This document shows positions 1 to 5,623 of a stretch of DNA of 7,900 nt, one piece after another. The notes under the pieces are model-generated. The model did no database searches, had not been told where the DNA came from, and saw only the letters and a program-made list of their open reading frames with translations. This stretch comes from Thermotogae bacterium (GTDB lineage Bacteria; Thermotogota; Thermotogae; B3-G13): the NCBI GenBank assembly GCA_015486095.1, contig WFSK01000113.1, forward strand, positions 1 to 7,900. The letters run 5' to 3'. Positions within the stretch are counted from its first letter, which is position 1, and the number at the start of each line of letters is the position of its first letter. Both the position numbers and the translations under genes were made by a program.

Positions 1-594
1 ACCGTCGATATCTGCCTCTTCGATCCAGTACCTGACTACATTCAATAGATATTCACGAGTTTCAGGATTATCTGTATTAAACTCAGGCATGTGAGGGATT
101 CCACCCCAGCATCTGTAATTGGGTTCGGGTTCTCTTACGAGGGGGAAATCTTTCACGAAAAACCAATCTCTATACTTAGAATCTTTTCCATTCTTCAGTA
201 AGTCCTGAAAGGCGAAGAACTTTTCTCCACAATGGTTGAACACACCATCCAGGATTATCCTCATGCCCCTATTATGAAGCTCTTTGACTAAATCTTTCAA
301 TACACCTTTATCACCGAATTGAGGGTCTATCTGGAAATAGTCCTCCGTATCGTACTTATGATTAGACGGCGCCTTAAAGATGGGATTCAAATAAAGCGCA
401 TTTACACCCAAATCTTCCAAGTAATCGAGCTTCTTTATGATCCCTTCGAGGTCTCCTCCGAAGAAATTATCTCGTGTTGGTTTATCTGCCCATTTCGCAA
501 CGTTTTCTGGATCATTACCCGGATCACCGTTGTAAAAGCGATCTGGAAAGATCTGGTAGAATATGGCATCTTTGACCCAGTCAGGTGGCCTCAT
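1..594 (-). CDS. GH13 alpha-amylase-family enzyme (cyclomaltodextrinase/neopullulanase-like), N-terminal 198 residues
   Basis: The reading frame starts with ATG at 594 and runs open to the left edge (198 codons, 3' part missing). The protein opens at once with the GH13 barrel entry WVKDAIFYQIFPDRF (residues 6-20), then LGVNALYLNPIF (62-73), NHKYDTEDY (78-86), conserved region I DGVFNH (116-121) and the region-V-like MPEFNT (169-174). It ends at DIDG, just where region II with the nucleophile Asp would follow. There is no signal peptide and no N-terminal CBM34-type domain, which neopullulanases and many cyclomaltodextrinases carry, so I infer a short cytoplasmic enzyme acting on imported maltodextrins. 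The start overlaps the malG stop by ATGA and has a strong ribosome binding site at 612-602, so translation is probably coupled to malG. Family assignment is firm; exact specificity (alpha-amylase, cyclomaltodextrinase or maltogenic enzyme) cannot be told without the missing part. Confidence 0.92.
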   Translation of the reverse strand, partial: MRPPDWVKDAIFYQIFPDRFYNGDPGNDPENVAKWADKPTRDNFFGGDLEGIIKKLDYLEDLGVNALYLNPIFKAPSNHKYDTEDYFQIDPQFGDKGVLKDLVKELHNRGMRIILDGVFNHCGEKFFAFQDLLKNGKDSKYRDWFFVKDFPLVREPEPNYRCWGGIPHMPEFNTDNPETREYLLNVVRYWIEEADIDG

Positions 595-1448
595 CCCTTT
601 ACTCCTCCTCCTGTGAGCCCAGAAATGATTTGTTTTTGCAGGCTGAAGAAGATTATGAGAACAGGTAAAGAACCCACGATAGAAGCAGCAGCAAATGTCC
701 CCCAATGGCGGGCATAATCACTCGTGATGAAGAGATTCAACCCTACTGCAAGGGTGTATTTCTTCGAACCCGTCAAGATGATACTCGCGAGGAGGTATTC
801 GGAATAATCTCCTATAAATGTGAGGATGAATATGACGGTGAGTATGGGACGGGCAAGGGGTAGGATGATCCTCACGAATGCCTGAAAACGAGTGGCACCA
901 TCTATCAAAGCCGCTTCTTCGAGATCGTGCGGAATGGTATCGAAGTATCCTTTCATCAACCAGGTGTTAAATCCAAGCGCACCACCAAGATATACCAATA
1001 TCAGGCCTGGATGGGTGTTTAACCCCATGAAAGGAAAGTATTTTCCTATCCAGAGTAATAAGAGGTAAAGTGCAACGAATGCCAACATAACTGGGAACAT
1101 CTGGATGAGTAATAAAGTTAACAATCCCGCTCTTCTCCCTCGAAAATGGAATCGTGAAAAGGCATAGGATGCTAAAGCACAGAGGAAGACTGTTATCGAA
1201 GAAGCGATCACTGAAACCTTAAGGCTATTCCACAACCATAACATGAAGGGATATCGTTTATCGGTAAACAGCATTTTGTAGTGTTCTAAAGTGGATTTTT
1301 CGGGTATCAACTTCTGACCATACAACGTACCCCCAGGGTTGATAGAGGCGGAAACGATCCAGATGACAGGAAAAAAAGCGAATGCGATTGCCGTAAATAT
1401 AACTGCATATTGAATGATCCTTTTCAAGATTCGAACTTTGTTATGCAA
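591..1448 (-). CDS. malG: Maltose/maltodextrin ABC transporter permease MalG
   Basis: This 285-residue inner-membrane permease would pair with MalF to form the translocation channel for maltose and maltodextrins. Hydrophobic segments lie roughly at residues 13-36, 75-97, 108-134, 145-163, 199-217 and 256-272, matching the six expected. The EAA loop that docks the ATPase is visible as EEAALIDGA (177-185) followed by ILPLARP (195-201). Close matches to enterobacterial MalG as I remember it include WLWNSLKV, IQMFPV, GLNTH, YLGG, TLAVGL and the extreme C-terminus GLTGGGVKG. The start is TTG at 1448: an in-frame TGA lies at 1466-1464 and the next ATG would be Met59, inside the protein. A GGGAG sits about 9 nt upstream. 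The gene lies 20 bp after malF and overlaps the following GH13 gene by 4 bp. No malK gene is in the window. Confidence 0.95.
   Translation of the reverse strand: MHNKVRILKRIIQYAVIFTAIAFAFFPVIWIVSASINPGGTLYGQKLIPEKSTLEHYKMLFTDKRYPFMLWLWNSLKVSVIASSITVFLCALASYAFSRFHFRGRRAGLLTLLLIQMFPVMLAFVALYLLLLWIGKYFPFMGLNTHPGLILVYLGGALGFNTWLMKGYFDTIPHDLEEAALIDGATRFQAFVRIILPLARPILTVIFILTFIGDYSEYLLASIILTGSKKYTLAVGLNLFITSDYARHWGTFAAASIVGSLPVLIIFFSLQKQIISGLTGGGVKG
602..612 (-). promoter_or_regulatory. Ribosome binding site of the GH13 gene, inside the malG coding end
   Basis: AGGAGGAGGAG on the minus strand ends 7 nt before the ATG at 594. These bases are also the codons GGA GGA GGA GTA of the conserved MalG C-terminus GGGVKG, so one stretch serves both as coding sequence and as a very strong Shine-Dalgarno sequence for the next gene. 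Confidence 0.85.
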
Positions 1449-1468
1449 TCTTCTACACTCCCTTCATA

Positions 1469-3001
1469 CTATAGATTCTCACTCATCTCTTCCAGGCGTC
1501 TGGTAAAGCGGAAATTGATCGCACTTATCGTGCCAATGATGAAGAATATTATGATGGAGATCGCTGCGGCATAGCCGTATTGGGCTCCAGCCCCTCCAAA
1601 TGCCAACTTATACGTATAGGAGATCAATATATCGGTGGCACCGGCAGGCGTTTGAGAACCAGGGATGGGAGGATTACCACCAGTGAGTAGATAAATGACC
1701 GTGAAATTGTTGAAGTTAAAGGCAAAGCTCCCGATCAGGAGGGGGGCAAGCGAGATCATCAACAACGGGAACGTAATGGAATAGAACCTTTGCCAGCTGC
1801 CTGCTCCATCGATGCGTGCTGCTTCGTAAAGCTCAGGAGGAATACTCTGAAGAGCTCCCAAGGAAACGAGCATCATATAAGGGAAACCAAGCCAAAGGTT
1901 GACAAAGAGTAAGGCAACTTTAGCCCAAAACGGATCTTGAAACCAAGGGATCTTCATCGAAAAGAATTTCTGTAAAACATCGTTGATAACCCCAAAGTTC
2001 GTGTTCAAGAGTCCACGCCAGATCAAGATCGAAATGAATCCAGGGATAACATACGGAATGATCAGCAGAGTACGGTAAAGGAATCTGAATCTCAAGGTAT
2101 TATCATTGAGTAATATCGCTAACGATAGTCCTAAGGCGAAGGTTGCGAGGACCGATAATAGTGCCCATATGAATGTCCAGGAAAAGACCCGCATAAAGGG
2201 ACCTGAGATCTGAGGATTTTTAAGGATGTCTACGAAATTCCTGAATCCAACATATGCTCTGAATCCTGGTGAGAGTTTTTCTCCATCGGATGAAGTAAAT
2301 GTTCCATCTATCGGTCTATAAACCTTTTTGGTCTTTAGATCGATGAGAACATCCCTTTTCTCGTCATAATGATACAACGGCTTGTAAACTTGAAATTCGG
2401 TAACGGAAGAAAATTTTACCAAACCATCGTTATATTTAAATGTTAAATCCTGAATCTTCGCAAGATTCTGGATGATTTGAATCATACTCATCCTTTCATA
2501 ATCACCAATTCTAACGAGCTTTCCACCTTCGTATACAAGTGATGGAGCGTGAAGGTCAATTGGTTCGAGATGTTTACCCACAGATAAGTATGCCTTCTTC
2601 GATGTTTTGGAAATGAGAAGAACTCTCAAATCTCCTTCTTTATTCCTAAAGATCTGATATGAAAATCGTTCACTCTTTTCAGGTTGATAATACTCGTTTG
2701 TAAATTGGGAGATCACCTGAGCTTTGGAAAGAATATTCCCCGTTCCATAATTCATAAAGGATATATTTATATTGTATATGATGGGATATACTACCATGAG
2801 TCCGAAGAATATTAACCCTGGCAAAAGATATCTTAAGGGATATGCCTTCTTCGAAAGCAACGCAACGTTCAAACCTATTAGACCGGCTATCAAAACGGCA
2901 AGGACGCCCCAACCCTTTGCTTGTAAGAGTCCCATGGCAGCCCATAAACCCATGGCATTCGATATACCTAAGGTTATGACTTTCAACCAGTTCCTTATCA
3001 T
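1469..3001 (-). CDS. malF: Maltose/maltodextrin ABC transporter permease MalF
   Basis: This 510-residue permease is close to the length of E. coli MalF (514). Hydrophobic segments occur at about 10-26, 31-50, 58-80, then five more from about 272 onward (272-297, 310-328, 362-384, 416-438, 476-498), fitting the eight-helix MalF topology. The region at about 82-265 is hydrophilic and matches in size the periplasmic P2 loop that, in MalF, contacts the binding protein; EKLSPGF near its end and the preceding YRP are shared with enterobacterial MalF as I recall it. The EAA loop is YEAARIDGAG (392-401) with FPLL at 411-414. FAFNFNNF (427-433) and TPAGATDILISYTYKLAFGG (451-470) are also MalF hallmarks. 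The ATG at 3001 is the only sensible start because an in-frame TAA sits at 3007-3005, yet no Shine-Dalgarno sequence precedes it. A 13-bp hairpin ends 11 nt upstream. It is followed 20 bp later by malG. Confidence 0.95.
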   Translation of the reverse strand: MIRNWLKVITLGISNAMGLWAAMGLLQAKGWGVLAVLIAGLIGLNVALLSKKAYPLRYLLPGLIFFGLMVVYPIIYNINISFMNYGTGNILSKAQVISQFTNEYYQPEKSERFSYQIFRNKEGDLRVLLISKTSKKAYLSVGKHLEPIDLHAPSLVYEGGKLVRIGDYERMSMIQIIQNLAKIQDLTFKYNDGLVKFSSVTEFQVYKPLYHYDEKRDVLIDLKTKKVYRPIDGTFTSSDGEKLSPGFRAYVGFRNFVDILKNPQISGPFMRVFSWTFIWALLSVLATFALGLSLAILLNDNTLRFRFLYRTLLIIPYVIPGFISILIWRGLLNTNFGVINDVLQKFFSMKIPWFQDPFWAKVALLFVNLWLGFPYMMLVSLGALQSIPPELYEAARIDGAGSWQRFYSITFPLLMISLAPLLIGSFAFNFNNFTVIYLLTGGNPPIPGSQTPAGATDILISYTYKLAFGGAGAQYGYAAAISIIIFFIIGTISAINFRFTRRLEEMSENL

Positions 3002-3054
3002 AGGTTAGAGTGGAGATGCCCCTGGGGTCTCCAGGGACATCTCTTTAAGTTCAT
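2998..3054 (-). CDS. Possible 18-codon ORF bridging malE and malF (putative coupling ORF)
   Basis: An ATG 7 nt beyond the malE stop opens an 18-codon frame (MNLKRCPWRPQGHLHSNL) whose TGA overlaps the malF ATG as ATGA. AGGAG precedes the start but only 1 nt away, which is too close for good initiation; re-initiation by ribosomes leaving malE is a possible alternative. The frame runs through the whole intergenic hairpin, so its translation would open that structure and deliver ribosomes to malF, which lacks its own Shine-Dalgarno sequence. No resemblance to any known peptide is claimed. A chance ORF of this size is quite possible, so this is a hypothesis about translation coupling, not a firm gene. 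Confidence 0.3.
   Translation of the reverse strand: MNLKRCPWRPQGHLHSNL
3013..3043 (-). promoter_or_regulatory. malE-malF intergenic hairpin (13-bp stem, 5-nt loop)
   Basis: On the minus strand GAGATGTCCCTGG pairs with CCAGGGGCATCTC across the loop AGACC. All 13 positions pair, one as U-G wobble. It is not followed by a T-run, so it is not a standard terminator. E. coli carries stem-loop-forming REP sequences in the same malE-malF gap, where they help keep distal expression below that of the binding protein. I infer a comparable role here: stabilising the malE end of the mRNA and lowering malF/malG output. Confidence 0.75.
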
Positions 3055-3061
3055 ACTCCTC

Positions 3062-4264
3062 TCAATGACATTTAAGTGTCTTTTTGATCGATGCCACCGC
3101 ATCACTGAGAGCCTTTTCAGGTGTCTCTTTTTGGGTACAAAACAGAGTTATAGCGTTTGCCCAGGCGGTCCAAACTGCAGACATCTCAGGAATGGCAGGC
3201 ATAGGAATACCAACAGCGATGTTTTCAGCAAAGCCTTTAACTATCGGGTCCTTTGCAACGACTTCAAGAGCAGGCTTAAACGCCGGTACTCGGGGATCTG
3301 CTTTATACAATGCAAGCCTCGTTTCTTTCGTTGCCACGTAATCTCTCAGGAAGAATGCTGCCAAAGCCTTATTCTTGCTGAATTTACTTACCATAAAACC
3401 TTGAACTCCAACGAATGGTTTGGGAACATTGCCCTCTACTGTAGGAATCTTCGCTACTCCAACGTTTATACCAGACTTCTTAGCTCCTGCAATCGCCCAG
3501 GGCCCTGTGAGGATCATCCCTATCTTACCTGCATTGAACAAGCTCGTCATAGTTTGATAATCGATCCCTTCTGGTACTAAACCCTTTTTGATCAAACTGA
3601 GCAGTAGATAAGCTCCTTTGATAGCACCTTTACTTGCCAGACCGATATCGCAAGGGTTGAGTGTGCCGTCGGGATTTTTCCCGAATATATAGCCTCCATA
3701 TGCTGTGAAAAATGGAAAACTGTGATATGGATCTGGCTGAGAGGCCTGAGTTATGAAGCCATATTCCTTCTTCTCGGGATGGGTAAGCTTTTTTGCGATC
3801 GCTATGAGTTCTGCAAAGGTCTTCGGTAGGGTAGGTACTAAATCCTTGTTGTAGATGAGTCCGACCGCTTCGGTGGCATATGGAAGTCCATATATCTTAT
3901 TACCATAAGTAAAAGCATCTATCGCGGTTTTGACGAATTTGCCCTTTATCTCTTCCATGAAATTCAGTGGCTCGATCAGTCCGTTGACAACGAGTTGGCC
4001 TAACCAATCGTGGGCTCCTATTATGATATCCGGACCTTCACCAGCTGGTCCAGCAACTCCTAGCTTATCCCTTATATCTCCAAAAGGCAACTCTTGTACT
4101 ACAACTGGCACGCCATATATTTTCGTGAATTGTTTTCCCAAATTTTCGAGGATAGGTTTTCTCTGTTCATCTGTCCAGATCAAAAGCTTCCCCGCCTCCG
4201 ATGCCAGAATAACCGTATTCAGCAAAATCGTCAAGAGAACAAGAAACACTAAAAACCTTTTCAC
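3062..4264 (-). CDS. malE: Maltose/maltodextrin-binding protein MalE (ABC transporter substrate-binding protein)
   Basis: This 400-residue secreted solute-binding protein would capture maltose or maltodextrins and present them to MalF/MalG. Residues 1-21 form a signal peptide (MKR, hydrophobic core, cleavage likely after ILA); there is no lipobox cysteine, so it should be soluble in the periplasm. Compared with E. coli MalE from memory, sugar-site landmarks include Asp86 (AHD), Glu132 (ATEA), Tyr180 (DPYHSFP), Trp256 (GPWA) and Trp365 (AVWTAW). The position of the E. coli stacking Trp62 is Gly84 here (DIIIGAHD), which could shift ligand preference. The start is GTG at 4264, with AAGGAGG at 4280-4274, 9 nt upstream. 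The gene follows lacI by 68 bp without an obvious terminator and precedes malF by 60 bp. Family assignment is secure; the favoured sugar length is not visible. Confidence 0.95.
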   Translation of the reverse strand: MKRFLVFLVLLTILLNTVILASEAGKLLIWTDEQRKPILENLGKQFTKIYGVPVVVQELPFGDIRDKLGVAGPAGEGPDIIIGAHDWLGQLVVNGLIEPLNFMEEIKGKFVKTAIDAFTYGNKIYGLPYATEAVGLIYNKDLVPTLPKTFAELIAIAKKLTHPEKKEYGFITQASQPDPYHSFPFFTAYGGYIFGKNPDGTLNPCDIGLASKGAIKGAYLLLSLIKKGLVPEGIDYQTMTSLFNAGKIGMILTGPWAIAGAKKSGINVGVAKIPTVEGNVPKPFVGVQGFMVSKFSKNKALAAFFLRDYVATKETRLALYKADPRVPAFKPALEVVAKDPIVKGFAENIAVGIPMPAIPEMSAVWTAWANAITLFCTQKETPEKALSDAVASIKKTLKCH

Positions 4265-4302
4265 TTCAATACGCCTCCTTAGATCATTTTGTTTTGATAA
4301 CC

Positions 4303-4316
4303 CAACGTTGTCGACA
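4303..4316. promoter_or_regulatory. Overlapping palindromes upstream of malE, possible regulator site
   Basis: Two perfect 8-bp palindromes overlap: CAACGTTG (4303-4310) and TGTCGACA (4309-4316), with centres 6 bp apart. The first shares the AACGTT core with the lacI operator, but the flanks differ, so it would at best be a weak site for the same repressor. I saw no good -35/-10 pair in the 68-bp lacI-malE gap. It may be a secondary operator or a chance event. Confidence 0.3.
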
Positions 4317-4332
4317 CTTTACACCCTGAATA

Positions 4333-5334
4333 TCACCTCCCCGTAGACTTCCTCACTATCAGCTTTGGTTTAAAACACACCTCATGACGCGGTGAGGTAT
4401 CTCTCGATATCCTATCGAGGAGGATAGTAGTTGCCTTTTTACCCATCTCCATTATCGGTTGTCTTACAGTAGTGAGTCCGATCTTCTCAGACCACTTCAA
4501 GTCATCGAAGCCGATCACTCTTACATCGATCCCGAGTTTAAGTCCACTCTCTTTTACTGCTTCCACAATTCCCATCGCAAGGGTATCGCATACCGCAAAG
4601 ATGTTTACAGGCAGAATTGCCTTTTGTAGGATCTTTCTACCAACAGTAAGGGCTTCCCAAAAGTTCTCCCCGATCTCGAATACATGCGAATTCATGAGAT
4701 GCATGCCAGCTTCCTCAAGGGCCCTTTCGAAGCCTCGTCTCCTCTTTCCAAAAACGCCACTGGCAAATTCAACATTACGTTCTTCGCCTATGCTGATGAG
4801 ATATATCTCTCCTGGTTTTTCGATGAGATGTTTGCCAGCAAGATAACCTCCGTTTACGTTATCGACATATATGGAATCATATTTATCCGAAAAGGCATCT
4901 ACCAGGACGACAGGCTTATTCGTAGGCACATGCCCTCCTTCGAACAGCCTTTCTGGGATAAGCGAAACGAAAAGCATCCCATCACTTTGATAGGGAAAGG
5001 CATTGGGGTTGCTATAACTTATAAGGCGTCTCTTCGAGAATACAGGATATATAGAACTGTCGTACCATACGTTGCTCAATTCGTTATCGATGCCTTCGAA
5101 CAGATAACCGTAAAATTCCGAACTCATCAGGGGAAGAAAGATCGAGATCATGTGAGTTTTATTGGATGGCAAGCTTCGTGCAAACGGATTCGGATGATAT
5201 CCAAGCTGTGCAATGGCTCTGAGAACCTTTTGCTGATTCTCAGGCTTAACCTTCGGGTTGTTATTCAAGACCCTTGAAACCGTACCAAGACTTACTCCTG
5301 CCAGGTGTGCAACATCTTTAATGCTAGGTTTCAT
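4333..5334 (-). CDS. LacI-family transcriptional repressor, probably of the maltose operon
   Basis: This 333-residue regulator begins with a LacI-type helix-turn-helix (IKDVAHLAGVSLGTVSRVLN, residues 5-24), then the typical HPNPFARSL linker and hinge helix (47-55). A periplasmic-binding-protein-like effector domain fills the rest, with VVLVDAF, IYVDNVNGGYLAG and, near the end, VIGFDDLKWSEKIGLTTVRQP, all family hallmarks. An in-frame TTG at 5340 would add two residues, but AGGAGG at 5347-5342 is 1 nt from that TTG and 7 nt from the ATG at 5334, so the ATG is chosen. The hinge motif is followed by Pro56, unusual next to the conserved hinge leucine. A perfect LacI-type operator lies over its own promoter start, and malEFG follow without a terminator. 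I infer repression of itself and the transporter genes, relieved by a maltodextrin-derived ligand; the actual inducer cannot be read from sequence. Confidence 0.93.
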   Translation of the reverse strand: MKPSIKDVAHLAGVSLGTVSRVLNNNPKVKPENQQKVLRAIAQLGYHPNPFARSLPSNKTHMISIFLPLMSSEFYGYLFEGIDNELSNVWYDSSIYPVFSKRRLISYSNPNAFPYQSDGMLFVSLIPERLFEGGHVPTNKPVVLVDAFSDKYDSIYVDNVNGGYLAGKHLIEKPGEIYLISIGEERNVEFASGVFGKRRRGFERALEEAGMHLMNSHVFEIGENFWEALTVGRKILQKAILPVNIFAVCDTLAMGIVEAVKESGLKLGIDVRVIGFDDLKWSEKIGLTTVRQPIMEMGKKATTILLDRISRDTSPRHEVCFKPKLIVRKSTGR

Positions 5335-5341
5335 TCCCAAA

Positions 5342-5347
5342 CCTCCT
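5342..5347 (-). promoter_or_regulatory. Ribosome binding site deciding the lacI start
   Basis: AGGAGG is spaced 7 nt from the ATG at 5334 but only 1 nt from an in-frame upstream TTG at 5340. The spacing selects the ATG. Confidence 0.85.
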
Positions 5348-5352
5348 CTTTG

Positions 5353-5366
5353 ATGAAACGTTTCAT
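5353..5366. promoter_or_regulatory. LacI-family operator, perfect 14-bp palindrome
   Basis: ATGAAACGTTTCAT is a perfect palindrome with the central CG and the AAACGTTT core typical of LacI/PurR-class operators. It begins 5 bp after the -10 box and covers the predicted transcription start, so bound repressor should block initiation. It ends 18 bp before the ATG of the repressor gene itself, the classic arrangement for autoregulation. Confidence 0.82.
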
Positions 5367-5371
5367 TAAAG

Positions 5372-5400
5372 ATAATACGACCGCTTTTTAGTTATGTCAA
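5372..5400 (-). promoter_or_regulatory. Sigma-70-type promoter of the lacI-malEFG-GH13 operon
   Basis: The minus strand has TTGACA (5400-5395), a 17-bp spacer and TATTAT (5377-5372): a perfect -35 and a -10 one base from consensus. The start point is expected near 5365, inside the operator. No comparably good promoter was seen in the intergenic gaps further downstream, so this one probably drives the whole leftward operon. Confidence 0.85.
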
Positions 5401-5449
5401 GAGGAAAAGATATATCGTTGTCTCGAGGCTGTTGTGAGTGTATCCTATG

Positions 5450-5485
5450 CTTGATTCGGTTAGTTTTGCATCGGACCGCATCAAG
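5450..5485 (-). repeat. Inverted repeat, 11-nt arms with one mismatch
   Basis: CTTGATGCGGT (5485-5475, minus strand) faces ACCGAATCAAG (5460-5450) across a 14-nt loop; 10 of 11 positions pair. The 5' arm contains the TGA stop of the 11-codon ORF at 5516-5481. There is no T-run after it. Confidence 0.6.
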
Positions 5486-5516
5486 TGTTCGGTAGAGGAC
5501 ATATCTTGGTGTGCAT
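5481..5516 (-). CDS. Possible 11-codon leader-like ORF inside the hairpin
   Basis: AGGAGGG precedes the ATG at 5516 by 8 nt, ideal spacing, and an 11-residue frame (MHTKICPLPNT) ends at TGA 5483-5481. The ribosome binding site lies in the 5' arm of the long hairpin and the stop lies in the next hairpin, an arrangement like a leader peptide or a structured small mRNA. However, it lies upstream of the strong lacI promoter, so it could act only on transcripts entering from the GH97 side. No similarity to known peptides is claimed and chance cannot be excluded. Confidence 0.25.
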   Translation of the reverse strand: MHTKICPLPNT

Positions 5517-5535
5517 CGAGATATCCCTCCTACCG
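5490..5535 (-). repeat. Long imperfect hairpin, 19-nt arms, 8-nt loop
   Basis: CGGTAGGAGGGATATCTCG (5535-5517, minus strand) faces CAAGATATGTCCTCTACCG (5508-5490). As RNA, 14 Watson-Crick and 2 G-U pairs form with 3 mismatches. The 5' arm holds AGGAGGG and the loop holds an ATG, so the structure would hide a ribosome binding site. It is much longer than expected by chance in so short an interval. Confidence 0.65.
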
Positions 5536-5588
5536 CCTTGCTTAGATTTTCATCAACACAGTTTGACATAGAACTGAAGAAAAGGCTT

Positions 5589-5623
5589 ATCTCACCATCT
5601 CCAATTTATCTTTCTGGTGAGAT
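5589..5623 (-). terminator. Hairpin over the GH97 stop codon, weak terminator candidate
   Basis: ATCTCACCA (5623-5615, minus strand) and TGGTGAGAT (5597-5589) form a perfect 9-bp stem with a 17-nt loop. The GH97 TGA stop is inside the 3' arm. The stem is followed by AAGCC and then TTTTCTTC. The long loop and the offset, interrupted T-tract make it an imperfect intrinsic terminator; it could instead protect the mRNA 3' end. Confidence 0.35.

Larger units (their letters stand above)
5402..5588 (-). other. GH97-lacI intergenic region with paired hairpins, no convincing gene
   Basis: This stretch lies between the GH97 end and the lacI promoter. A 67-codon frame crosses it (5569-5366), but it has no ribosome binding site and runs into the promoter, so I do not call it. 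What stands out is secondary structure: one hairpin at 5490-5535, another at 5450-5485, and a small 5-bp inverted repeat at 5559-5576. On the minus strand it would be the 3' untranslated or read-through region of the GH97 transcript. I do not recognise a tRNA, a known riboswitch or a mobile-element end. Confidence 0.5.

Noticed and set aside
319..717. A 132-codon plus-strand frame opposite the malG-GH13 junction
   Set aside because: Both genes beneath it are confidently identified on the other strand; this is a shadow.
3065..3580. A 171-codon plus-strand frame opposite malE
   Set aside because: It lies wholly antisense to a clear malE gene, with no ribosome binding site or recognisable domain. 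The same reasoning excludes the other plus-strand frames opposite malF, malE, lacI and GH97.
4265..4332. A separate malE promoter in the lacI-malE gap
   Set aside because: No -35/-10 pair with acceptable spacing was found; only the overlapping palindromes stand out.
4403..4419. A 7-bp stem with 3-nt loop (CTCGATA and TATCGAG)
   Set aside because: It lies inside lacI, encoding part of its C-terminal domain, and has no T-run; most likely a by-product of codon choice.
5366..5569. A 67-codon minus-strand frame between GH97 and lacI
   Set aside because: It has no ribosome binding site, runs through both hairpins, and its end overlaps the -35 and -10 boxes of the lacI promoter; the composition is not protein-like.
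5564..5592. A plus-strand TTGACA with CTTATC 17 bp later, facing into GH97 antisense
   Set aside because: The -10 match is poor and there is no gene for it to drive.
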